From positions 411,956 through 475,955 of the forward strand of contig WTXD01000021.1 in assembly GCA_022496205.1 (NCBI GenBank): 64,000 nt of DNA, read 5' to 3'. Origin of the DNA: Gloeopeniophorella convolvens (lineage: Eukaryota; Basidiomycota; Agaricomycetes; Russulales). The position numbers were made by a program, and so were the translations under genes. Below, one piece after another: positions 38,196-47,281 of this stretch (positions are counted from its first letter, which is position 1; each line of letters starts with the position of its first letter). The notes beneath the pieces were generated by a model, which was not told the origin of the DNA, did no database searches, and worked only from the letters and a program-made list of their open reading frames with translations.

Positions 38196-38207
38196 GGTTA
38201 TGGGCCC
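38196..38207 (+). other. Primer-binding site, initiator tRNA-Met half type
   Basis: GGTTATGGGCCC directly after the 5' LTR is complementary (one G-U pair) to the anticodon region of initiator tRNA-Met. This points to internal, half-tRNA priming as in Drosophila copia. The match is made against the general eukaryotic tRNA sequence, not one in this window. Confidence 0.6.
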
Positions 38208-38274
38208 TGGCCTTTAACTTTTTAGCAAGTCTTACTTCCGCACTCGCAACTCCCATTTGTAAATCATCACAACT

Positions 38275-40162
38275 ATGCCAACTCCGTCCGGCAACGCCAC
38301 CCCAGTCCAGGGGAACACTCCTCTTCCGCCAGCGCAAGGCGCAACTGGCACCACATCCATTTTCCAAAATGTCACCACCATTCACCAGCAAAACTTCGCC
38401 TTCGTTATGCCCTCTTTGTTGAGACAGACAGTGTCCTGGCCACTCTGATTAGATTAGATATGGACCTAATGATCAAGGACTATCTTATCTTGTGTACATA
38501 ATGTTCTAGACTTAAGGCTGTGCTCAGCCCCACATTCGTTTCCATGTTCTGGACTATTCTAGGGCATTCCATGACCCACCCTGTACTCCGGTACCCACTC
38601 TTACTCCGTTTCATGTGGGTCTCCTAGGCTTTCTAAGCATTGTTTATCACATGCTATTGTCGTTCCTTACTTGTATAAAAGGACCTCCTCTTTCGCCTTT
38701 GTAGCCTCAGTCTTTTGACCTTCTCTGACTGAGGCAAGTACACTTACACTCCTTTCACTTCTACCTTATGCTTACCTTACCTTGTAGCGTCACTCTGTGT
38801 CCTTCAGGTATTGCACTAATGTATGAGTCTTTTGACCTTCTCTGACTGAGCGTCACTCTGTGTCCTTCAGTTGTCACTCCACCCTCTGCTGCGCTTCAAC
38901 ACTCTTTCCTGCGCATTCCAGAGCTGGAAGAGACAAACTGGGCGGCATAGAACCAAAAGTTCCTATCTGCCCTTGGCATGAACGACTGCGCCATCCTCCT
39001 TGTTCACACCTCTCCCCCTCCTGGAACTGATGCCGACGACTGGGAACTCATGACCCGCCAGGTTACTGCGTTCATGATGGGGTGCATCACCCCGGAAGTC
39101 TACTCGCAAGTCCCGGATGTCGAGTTTCCCTCGGTCAAGGAGAAATATGACCAGTTGCGCGTCCTCTACGGCGGCAACACAGTCATGAGAGGCTGGAACT
39201 TGTGGCGCGAGTTCAATGCGTGGCACATTGACGACTCTCAACCCCTCGGTCCACAGATCAGGCATCTGAAGGAGTTGCGCAAGCAACTTGCGGAAGTTGG
39301 CCTTGGCAAGTCGGAACTCGAGGTTTGCCTCACCCTTGTCGATGCTCTTGGTGGTACCAAGTACCAGGGGACTCAAGACGTCCTCTTGGCAACTCATGAC
39401 CCCAAGACTTTCGTGCTCAAAGATATTGAGCCCCTGATCCAAAATGCTGAAGAGATCAGGGAAGGTCCTGCTGGTGGTGCACTCAATGCCACCAGGAAGT
39501 TTTCTTCCGGCAAGAAAGCGGAACCCTTTGATGGGGAATGCTTCTACTGTCACAAGAAAGGCCACAAAGCCGACACTTGCCGCAAGAAAAAGGAGGACCT
39601 GAAGAAGAAGCGTCGCGAGAAGAAGGAGGCAGACAAGGGACAGAGTTCCGGAACTTCCGGAACTGCTGGGAACTCAGGGGGAACTGGAGGGAACTCTAAC
39701 AAGGCGGCCAACGTACTTGCCGCTGTAGATACTTCTGCACATATCTCAGATGTGGAATCAGAAGTTGGAGTTTCCCTTTACTCGTTGGTTTCCTCCCGCT
39801 GGATGATGGACTCTGGTGCCACACACCATATAATGCCACACCGTTCTGACTTCAAAGATTATACCCTATCAGCAGGCAGCATTAGCCTAGGGGATAAGTC
39901 GTCGGTTCACCAAGTTGGCTATGGCACCGTTGTCTTGCGGACTCCGGAAGAAAAGATCACATTGTCGCATGTATTGCATGTTCCGGGTGTTTCAGGTCGC
40001 TTCCTATCGACCAGAGCACTCACGCAACTCGGCGCAACTGTATCTTTTGGAGACCGTGGCTTTCAAATCGCTGTTAAGCAGCGTTGCATTGTAAAAGGGT
40101 ACCTAGAGAACAACTTGTATTGGTTGGATTCTCAAGTACGGTCCCTTAGCATGCATGTATAG
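38275..40162 (+). pseudogene. Copia Gag and protease region, interrupted
   Basis: The frame opens at ATG 38275 (MPTPSGNATPVQG), is split at 38417-38901 by a solo LTR, resumes in the same frame, meets TAG at 38948-38950, then stays open from ATG 38978 to TAG 40160-40162. Visible domains: UBN2/Gag-like helices (VTAFMMGCITPEVYSQVPD, LGGTKYQGTQDVL), a CCHC zinc knuckle CFYCHKKGHKADTC, a Lys-rich linker, and the aspartic protease motif WMMDSGATHHI. The first TAG stands where this family usually has Trp (TGG to TAG). Confidence 0.9.
38417..38901 (+). repeat. Solo LTR, copia family B (copy 1)
   Basis: 485 bp, TGTTGAGACAGACAG...CTTCAACA, flanked by target duplication CTCTT (38412-38416 and 38902-38906). 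No internal domain, so it is a solo LTR left after recombination. It shares end sequences and the hairpin layout with family A LTRs but differs through most of its length. It interrupts the Gag frame of the family A element. Confidence 0.95.
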
Positions 40163-41175
40163 GATAGCGCAAGCTATGAAGTCTGGCATCAGCGGATGGG
40201 TCACCTAGCCTATGGTACCCTGGAACGCTATGTAGAGCCTGCAGTTACTGGCTTTACTGTGGACAGTGCCTCGGAAGTCCCTGCAACTCCCTGCGTTGGC
40301 TGCCAACTCGGCAAGTCACACAGACAGGAGTTTCCCAGTTCTTACAAAAGGGCATGTTGAGACGGACAGTGTCCTGGCGGCTCTGATTAGATTAGATATG
40401 GACCTAATGATCAAGGACTATCTTATCTTGTGTACATAATGTTCTAGACTTAAGGCTGTGTTCAGCCCCACATTCATTTCCATGATTCTGGACTATTCTA
40501 GGGCATTCCATGACCCACCTTGTACTCCGGTACCCACTCTTACTCCGTTTCATGTGGGTCTCCTAGGCTTTCTAAGCAGTGTTTATCACATGCTATCTGT
40601 CGCTCCTTACTGTATATAAGGACCTCTTTCTTCGCCTTTGTAGCCTCAGTCTTTTGACCTTCTCTGACTGAGGCAAGTACACTACCGCTCTTTTCACTTC
40701 TACCTTATGCTTACCTTACCTTGTAGCGTCACTCTGTGTCCTTCAGGTATTGCACTAATGTATTAGTCTTTTGACCTTCTCTGACTGAGCGTCACTCTGT
40801 GTCCTTCAGTTGTCACTCCACCCTCTGCTGCGCTTCAACAGGGCAACTTGTCCCTTTGAGGTCGTTCATACAGACCTTGTAGGAAAAATGCAGACACAGT
40901 CTCTCCAACATCACTGGTACATCGCAATGTTCATAGATGACTACAGCAGTCACGCTGTAGTGTACTACCTTAAAACCAAGGACAGATTCAGTAAAGCCCT
41001 TACTGAGTACTTAGCGTGGGGGGAAACCCAAATGTCTAGTAAACTCAAGGTGCTACACTCCGACCGAGGTGGAGAATACATGAACGGTACCGTTGAGGAC
41101 TTGCTAAAGCAGAGGGGGATAGAGCACTATACCACGATGCCTCACTCATCGCAGCAAAATGGTAGAGCCGAGTGA
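40163..41175 (+). pseudogene. Copia pre-integrase and integrase core, interrupted
   Basis: Continues the Gag frame after the TAG: VWHQRMGHLAYGTLERYVEP, CVGCQLGKSHRQEFP (GAG-pre-integrase with the H-H-C-C zinc residues). It is split by solo LTR B2 and resumes at 40846 with CPFEVVHTDLVGKM, VLHSDRGGEYMNGT and SSQQNGRAE, giving the D, D and E of the integrase core. TGA at 41173-41175 replaces the Arg normally found in AERFNRT, so CGA to TGA is likely. Confidence 0.9.
40355..40840 (+). repeat. Solo LTR, copia family B (copy 2)
   Basis: 486 bp, nearly the same as copy 1, with target duplication GGGCA (40350-40354 and 40841-40845). Inserted in frame between the zinc-binding pre-integrase segment and the integrase core. 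Two independent family B insertions in one family A element. Confidence 0.95.
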
Positions 41176-41190
41176 TTCAATCGCACAATC

Positions 41191-43614
41191 ATGGATAAGG
41201 CACTCGCAATGCTTCATGCAAGTGGTCTTTCCAACAGCTTTTGGGAATATGCAGTAGCAACTGCGGTTCATGTCTACAACCGTTCCCCTATCAGACGTCT
41301 GCAATGGCGCACACCTGTTGAGCTCTGGGGACTTAGTCACCCCCCGGATGTCTCATACTTCCGCATTTTTGGATGCAGGGCATATGTACATGTCCCTAAG
41401 GATAGACGGAAGAAGCTGGATGCTAAGGCATTCCCAGCAACGTTCATCGGGTACGAGCCTGGTAGTAAAGGATACCGGCTTTGGAATGGGCGTACCCACT
41501 CAGTCGTAGTATCTCGCGATGTGATATTTGATGAAACCGTCTTCCCTTCCAGGCAGGCTGTTGAGCCAGCACCTGCCACAGACGTCCCACCACCCTTTGA
41601 ACCTTTTTATGTTGAGGTTCCCTACGTCGTCCTGGCTGTAGTGGAGGCACAAAACGCAAGGCCTCCCATGCCACCAGTACCACCACCTGCTCCCTCTCCA
41701 CCTTCTACGCCAAAGAAGGAGCAGAAACAAGACCCATCAGCATTTGTAACACCACCCACTCGCCCACGCAGCGCACCATCTACCCCTACGAGAGTTCCGG
41801 TTGGAAGAGAACTTGCCGATCCGGAAGAGGAGTCTTCCCCTCCCGAAACTCCCACTCCTTCTAGACGTCCTTCCCCTACTCCTGAACCAGAGGGGGACAT
41901 GGCCACGCAGCAGGACATTCTTCAGGAGATTGCTGGAGTTCGGCGCAGCACTAGAGTTAGCAGGCCTAATTTGCACTATGCCAACCCTAATAATGCTGCT
42001 TGGAATCCGAGAACCGGAAGACTCGGAACTCTACAGTTACTTGCGGTCGCAATAGGCGCAGACCCCGTAACTTTTGCGGAAGCAATGCAGTCTGCAAATG
42101 CGCAAGAGTGGCTAGAGGCGTGTCAATATGAAATGGATGCGCTCTCTAAGAATGGTACTTGGGAGTTAGTTGATCTCCCTGCTGGTCGCAAGACAGTAAA
42201 ATCAAAATGGGTCTTCAAGCTCAAAGCGGATGGTCGCTATAGAGCTCGGTTGGTCGCAAAGGGATTTACACAAGTCCCTGGGATCGATTACGACGAAACA
42301 TTTTCTCCAGTTGCCCGGTTTGAGTCTCTTAGACTTCTCCTTGCGTTGGCCGCGCAGGAAGATTGGGAAATACACCAGATGGACGTCAAGTCGGCGTTCC
42401 TTCATGGGGAACTGGATGAGGAAATCTATATGGAGCAGCCTCATGGTTTCGTCGTCGTAGGACAGGAGGGCAAAGTCTGTCGCCTGTTAAAGGCCATCTA
42501 TGGTCTCAAACAAGCCTCCCGCGCATGGAACTTGCAGTTCCATGGAGTTCTAGTGGAACTCGGCTTTAAGCGGACGTACTCTGATGCAGGAGTATATGTG
42601 CTCTGTCATTCAGAGAATGGCACAAAGCTATATGTTGTCATTAAACTCTATGTGGACGATATCACACTCATGGGGAATTCCCTTGTGGAAGTCATCAGGA
42701 GCAAAACCCTGTTGAGCAAGCGCTATGAAATGACGGATTTGGGAGAAATCCAGTCATACCTGGGCATTCGCATCACTCGCGATCGTTCCAGAAGGTGCAT
42801 CGAGATTGACCAAACCGGTTATATCTTGAGTAAAGTTGCTCAGTTTGACTTGCGGAGCGCAAAAACGCCCGCAACTCCCTTGCCAGCCGGCGCCGACGTG
42901 CACCTTGTAAAATACACAGGTGAAGCAACTATTGCGGAACGAGGATACTTCCAGTCCTTGATCGGCAGTTTGCTGTACGCACAACTCGGAACTCGTCCGG
43001 ATGTCTCTTTTGCGGTGGGGAGACTGGCGCAATACGCCGCAAATCCCTCTAAAGACCATATAAGGCTAGCAAAATATGTTATGGTGTATCTTAATGGTAC
43101 TGCAGACTATGCGCTATGCTATAATGGCACATCGAAGAGTTGGCTTAGCGGCTACTCTGATTCCTCTCTGGCAGACCAGCCAGACGATTACCACTCTACG
43201 TCCGGTTACGTATTCTTGCTATGCAATGGTGCAATCTCTTGGTCTTCGCGCAAGCAAAAGACTATTGCCCAGAGTACTACACATGCAGAGTACATGGCCA
43301 TGACTGATGCCTCTAACCAGGCTCAGTGGTATCGGAGCTTCTTCATGGAGCTTGAGTACGACGTTGAGGATCCCGCGATCCCACTTCACGGTGATAACAA
43401 AGGTGCCATTGATTTGGCGTTAAATCCTGTCACTGGGAAGCGATCCAAACATATTGCTATCAAGCATCATGTTATACGGGAATATGTTGAACAAGGTGTC
43501 ATTGAATTGGTGCGCACTCGCACTGAGGACATGGTTGCCGACGGCTTCACAAAATCCCTGCCAAAGGATAACCTGCGGCTGCTCAATGAGCGCATGGGCA
43601 TTGTAGTGAGATAG
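41191..43614 (+). CDS. Copia integrase C-terminus, reverse transcriptase and RNase H
   Basis: Longest intact frame of the element (807 codons from ATG 41191, though it was originally continuous with the upstream frame). Order: integrase C-terminal part (WEYAVATAVHVYNRSPIRRL, FIGYEPGSKGYRLW), Pro-rich linker, RT (GRYRARLVAKGFTQVPGIDY, IHQMDVKSAFLHGELDEEIY, KAIYGLKQASRAW, catalytic LYVDDITL), then RNase H (TSGYVFLLCNGAISWSSRKQ, QSTTHAEYMAM, HGDNKGAIDLA, SKHIAIKHHVIRE). RT residues look intact, so this part could still work if expressed in trans. It ends 17 bp before the 3' LTR. Confidence 0.95.
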   Translation: MDKALAMLHASGLSNSFWEYAVATAVHVYNRSPIRRLQWRTPVELWGLSHPPDVSYFRIFGCRAYVHVPKDRRKKLDAKAFPATFIGYEPGSKGYRLWNGRTHSVVVSRDVIFDETVFPSRQAVEPAPATDVPPPFEPFYVEVPYVVLAVVEAQNARPPMPPVPPPAPSPPSTPKKEQKQDPSAFVTPPTRPRSAPSTPTRVPVGRELADPEEESSPPETPTPSRRPSPTPEPEGDMATQQDILQEIAGVRRSTRVSRPNLHYANPNNAAWNPRTGRLGTLQLLAVAIGADPVTFAEAMQSANAQEWLEACQYEMDALSKNGTWELVDLPAGRKTVKSKWVFKLKADGRYRARLVAKGFTQVPGIDYDETFSPVARFESLRLLLALAAQEDWEIHQMDVKSAFLHGELDEEIYMEQPHGFVVVGQEGKVCRLLKAIYGLKQASRAWNLQFHGVLVELGFKRTYSDAGVYVLCHSENGTKLYVVIKLYVDDITLMGNSLVEVIRSKTLLSKRYEMTDLGEIQSYLGIRITRDRSRRCIEIDQTGYILSKVAQFDLRSAKTPATPLPAGADVHLVKYTGEATIAERGYFQSLIGSLLYAQLGTRPDVSFAVGRLAQYAANPSKDHIRLAKYVMVYLNGTADYALCYNGTSKSWLSGYSDSSLADQPDDYHSTSGYVFLLCNGAISWSSRKQKTIAQSTTHAEYMAMTDASNQAQWYRSFFMELEYDVEDPAIPLHGDNKGAIDLALNPVTGKRSKHIAIKHHVIREYVEQGVIELVRTRTEDMVADGFTKSLPKDNLRLLNERMGIVVR

Positions 43615-43621
43615 TCTGGAT

Positions 43622-43631
43622 CACGGGGGGA
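43622..43631 (+). other. Polypurine tract
   Basis: CACGGGGGGA immediately before the 3' LTR: the plus-strand primer for reverse transcription. Purine run GGGGGGA. Confidence 0.7.
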
Positions 43632-44157
43632 TGTTGAGACGGACAGGACTCAGGACAGGAAGGACGTCTCTGATTAGATTAGATAAGGGACTCGGTGATC
43701 TGCGAGCTATCTGATCTACAATGTATATGACATCATTATGTTCTAGCCCCTAAGGCTGTACCTACTTTCGTTCCTGTTCTAGATTCTTCCGGGCTCTTCC
43801 ATGACCCACATGCAGTTCCGGGTTGACCCACCTGCAGTTCCGGTCGACCCACTTTAGTTCCGCTTTCACATGGGTCTCTGGTTATCACATGTTGCTGTTG
43901 TTTATCACATGCAAACCACACTCTTTTTGTGTATATAAAGGACGCTGTTTTCACCCTTGTAGCCTCAGTCTGTTGACTTCACTGACTGAGGCAAGTACTT
44001 TACTTCCGGAACTTCCAGACTTGCGCTTACCTAGTTACTTTAGCTTTGCTCTTGCTTGCCTAGGTATTGCGCCAATGATATTTAGTCTGTTGACTTCACT
44101 GACTGAGCTTTGCTCTTGCTTGCCTAGTTGGCACCCTGTTTCTGCTGCGCTTCAACA
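43632..44157 (+). repeat. 3' LTR of copia family A
   Basis: 526 bp, same ends as the 5' LTR. Seven base differences from it by eye (all transitions). Followed by the AAGGA target duplicate and the remainder of the mariner transposase. Confidence 0.95.
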
Positions 44158-44655
44158 AAGGAGCCACAAAGGCTCAATGGGATTGAGGTCAGGAGAGTTG
44201 GGAGGATGGGTAAGTGTTTGTATGTTTAGCTCCTTCCTTGCAAGAGTTGCAGTCTTGCTCCTGTGGGCAGGGGCACCATCCTCAACAACCAATATAGGGG
44301 TACTCCTCTCCTCCTGAAGGGTCCTACAGAAGTCAGAGAGAGGTCCGCGGAGCACCTGATCCACATATTTCTGTGCATTAAGCCCACCCCTTCCTTTGTG
44401 AGCTCCGGAGTGGCTGTCTTCATCACCCAACTGCAGCCTAACCAGGGGTCCCTTCCTGCCATGAGCAATGCAACCCCAAAGCATGATTGATCTTCTTCTG
44501 CTCGCAAATGTCGGAACAATATTCTCCTCTAGGTATTCTTCATCAGCTTGACGGGTAACTCGCTGATGCCCTGGCCGCTTTCCGGTCTCAATAGAAACCT
44601 CGTCAGTCCAGATCATGGAATTCCAGTTGCGCATCAGCAAAATGTACCCTAGTTT
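44158..44655 (-). pseudogene. Tc1/mariner (DD34E) transposase, central fragment
   Basis: Minus strand encodes WNSMIWTDEVSIETGKRPG, FASRRRSIMLWGCIAHGRK, AQKYVDQVLRGPLSDFCR, ILVVEDGAPAHRSKTATL and NSPDLNPIEPLW. The three acidic catalytic residues are visible; 34 residues separate the second D from the E, the Tc1 spacing. The coding sequence breaks at 44158 where the copia element inserted, and resumes at 37669. The N-terminal helix-turn-helix region is not found upstream, so the 5' part is truncated or decayed. Confidence 0.88.
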
Positions 44656-45154
44656 ATCTGTATATATAACCGATTATCAACACTATCTTCACTGTCATTG
44701 CTATCAACTCACGTCTAATTCCCCCGAGGTTTATCAATGCACGTCTTGGGGCCTATGAAACTCACCAATCCAGATGTGAGTTGATCAAACAGGGCTCAGT
44801 TGATCAACTTGCGCTCCCGTTGGTCAGCGTTGGTGACGTTGGCCAATGACCAACTCTGTTGATGTAGTTTATCAATAGCCCCGTACTAGATAAACTGTAG
44901 ACGTACCTATCTGAGCGTGATCACCCCATATAACACCAAGTCTTTGGGCCTATGGAACTCGCCAACCGTGACAGAGTTTATCAACGGCCATCTCAATTAT
45001 AATCCTTGATGTACCTTACCATGCGTTGTCTAGAGGTCACACCCTTGATCACTCCATGCCAGCACCCCGATGATTTGCCAGCAGTGACAACCGTTGATTC
45101 ACCATGATCTACGTACAACAAACCACTCGAAGACCAGCCTACCCCGCTCGCACC
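44656..45154. other. Non-coding stretch with a diverged direct repeat
   Basis: No gene supported. Two related segments, around 44742-44775 (GGGGCCTATGAAACTCACCA) and 44936-44968 (TGGGCCTATGGAACTCGCCA), each lie beside TTTATCAA; TGATCAA-type words recur between them. This could be the decayed flank of a transposon. Confidence 0.45.
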
Positions 45155-45731
45155 TCACCTGCGGCGCCTTGGGTGCTTTCGCGTTCCGGACTCCTCGAGA
45201 CCCTTGCGCGCGCCCACCTTCCGCTTCGGTGGCTTTGGCTGCGCCTCTTCCTCGCTCTCGGAGAGCTCGGAGAGCTCGGAGAGCTCACCCTGTATCACCG
45301 ACTCCTTGGCCTTCGCTTTCACCTCTTGCACGCGCATACCGCTGCCTTGGTTTGAAGGCACCTCTTTGTGGGTCAAGGACAGGCCTGGGGTGGGGGCGAG
45401 CTCCGATGGATCAGAGAGTCCTCCCTGCTCGCCGTCGTTGTCGTCCTCGTACAAGTCGTTATCGTAGGGGGCTTCATCCGCGAAAGTTGCGCACTCCTCG
45501 TCTTCCTGTTGGACATGCAGCGGAGACCCAGCTTCCTGCGCATCCTCCTCCGCTTGCCCACCTTTGACTGATCAGTATCTTTGTATGGGCTAAAGCCGTC
45601 TCCCACTTACGCTCGTCTTGGTTTGACGTCTTCCCTTCGAGTCGTCGCCTCCTCAGCAGCTCCACAGCAGGGTCAACAAAAGTCTCTGATGTTGAGCTCC
45701 CACGCCCACAACCCTCCTTATGACCGAACAC
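45155..45731 (-). CDS. Acidic, repeat-containing exons of uncertain gene
   Basis: Two segments splice in phase: one ending DPAVELLRRRRLEGKTSNQD, then (GTAAGT donor, acceptor ACTGATCAG) an acidic stretch with EDEECATFADEAPYDNDLYE, LSLTHKEVPSNQGSGMRVQE, a short tandem repeat GELSELSELSESEEEAQ and a basic end KHPRRRR. The tandem repeat is also seen as repeated GAGAGCTCG at DNA level. There is no ATG at the left part, so this is either the C-terminal portion of the neighbouring DUF6698-like gene through an intron I could not resolve, or a remnant. Low certainty. Confidence 0.35.
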
Positions 45732-45747
45732 AGCTCTGCTTTAGAGT

Positions 45748-47076
45748 TCAGTAGATTCCCTGCACCACTTTGTACACGCACTTGTTGAGATACCGGTTCA
45801 CCTCTTTTTTGAACTCCCCCGTCAATAACCCGATGACGAGGCCGTAGAGCGCTTCATAGTCAAAGCCGCCCACCCTTGGGGCCCAAGTTTTGTGGTTGTA
45901 CATCACAAAGTGCAGCTCAATGCATATATTAGTTCCGCGTGCCACCGTAGTCACAACTGCACGTACCTGCACCACAGCATACCCTACGAGCACACGCGTG
46001 ATCTTCCAGATCTGATGGATGGCCACATTACCTTGACGCTTGCCCTTGGTCGCAGTGCCGTCCGGCATGAGAGCTTGGCTGGGCCCGAGGAGGATATGCC
46101 GCAGACACTATCACGCATCAAGACCGCTCAAGCGAGATAGCGCGCGACTTACCCTCACGATCAGCTCACTCTGGAACAAACCCTCCTCTGGGTCGTCCGG
46201 GTTGTACTTGTACCCTTTGTAGAACATCATGAGCAGCATGGGGCCCGTGTAGGGGAGCTCCCCACTCTTGAGCCTCCCAATAGTCCTGAGCAAGACATCA
46301 GTAGATCACCGATCGCGAGATACGGCTCACTCACCCTGCCTGATCTTTTTCATACTGCGCAAGGTACGATACCGGAAGCAAAAGGTGCGCAAGAACCTTA
46401 TGATTGAATCCCCGGTCGCTCTTGCTGTCGCCGGGCTGCAATGGAGGGAGCAAGGGTTTGCTGGGGTCCAATGGGACAAGGTTGTGTATGGCCTTCTTCA
46501 GCCCGGCCACGTCGTCGCCCCGAGACTGGCATGCACCCTCCTTGATCTAAGAGCGTATGAGTAATACTACAGAGCCGCATATAGTTGACTCTGAGCCAAC
46601 TCACCGCGGCTATGATGCGAGTCATCTTTTCCCGGTTGTAGTCGTGCTCGAGCATCGACTCGAGCTCGGGCAGGTGAGTGAGGATAGCACAGAACACCTT
46701 TTTGATGCGAGCGATGGCCTGATCATCCCTGTGGGGCATGTCAGTATCAGTACACGTATAGTGGCCATCCTTACATCTCCAACTTCAGTGGTATGTTGTG
46801 CTCCGCACAGAGATACATATGCATGCCTAATCTCATTACCTCCCCAACGTTGTCGAAGAGCGCGATCCCACGAGGGATCCATCGTGCCTTGGTTACGTAG
46901 TCGGCTTCCTCGGGCCTGCCAAGCACACGTGAGTATATGCGCACTAACTGTCTCTCTACGCACCCGAAAGCAACTTCTTTGACTTTTCGCCCCTTTTTGG
47001 GGGCGTCATCTTCGCCATTTGCTGTGGAGGAGGAGTTAGGAGCGGACGGGGGTGTGCTATCGCGAGACGCGGGCAT
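45748..47076 (-). CDS. DUF6698-like protein (fungal, transposon-associated)
   Basis: Start at 47076 (MPASRDSTPPSAPNSSS). Exon 1 ends at 46775; exon 2 is 46728-46605; exon 3 starts at 46546. Product: KKGRKVKEVAFGCVERQLVR, DYVTKARWIPRGIALFDNVG, ELESMLEHDYNREKMTRIIA, then CQSRGDDVAGLKKAIHNLVP, SDRGFNHKVLAHLLLPVSYL, LMMFYKGYKYNPDDPEEGLF, GNVAIHQIWKITRVLVGYAV and FVMYNHKTWAPRVGGFDYEA, ending CVYKVVQGIY. The order (regular helices, Gly-phi-H region, W-P-hydrophobic-Y-DPE-P-GL segment, IH-hydrophobic-TP/TR region) fits the DUF6698 family as I recall it, which is abundant and repeated in Agaricomycetes. Function unknown. I saw no stop codon inside the exons checked. Confidence 0.6.
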
Positions 47077-47281
47077 GGTGGGCAGGTGAAAAGAGACGCC
47101 AAGGCTTGACCTACCGCTTTTGGAGTGCGCGTCCCAATGACGTGACTCCCAGTTCGCATCACATGCATCATGGCTTATCATTTGCAACTGAATGCACCCC
47201 CGACCTGCCGGCCTGGTTCTCTGACCGCCCTGTGTGCGACAATGCCAATATATTATACAGTACATTAATACAAGAACACAT

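Larger units (their letters stand above)
37670..44157 (+). mobile_element. Ty1/copia LTR retrotransposon (family A), nested and degraded
   Basis: 6,488 bp bounded by two 526-bp LTRs (TGTTGAGACGG...CTTCAACA) and a perfect 5-bp target duplication AAGGA (37665-37669 and 44158-44162). The order Gag, protease, integrase, RT, RNase H identifies Ty1/copia. It sits inside a Tc1/mariner transposase gene. Two solo LTRs of a second family interrupt the coding region, and three nonsense codons break it, so it is not autonomous. By eye the LTRs differ at 7 of 526 positions, all transitions, which suggests a fairly recent insertion. Confidence 0.95.

Noticed and set aside
37774..38217. Repeated frames inside the LTRs (also at 43736-44317, 50027-50548 and 55154-55660)
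   Set aside because: They recur because the LTR recurs; LTRs of this type do not encode proteins.
41337..41976. Minus-strand frames opposite the copia integrase linker
   Set aside because: Shadow of the Pro-rich linker; the plus-strand frame is a textbook copia polyprotein.
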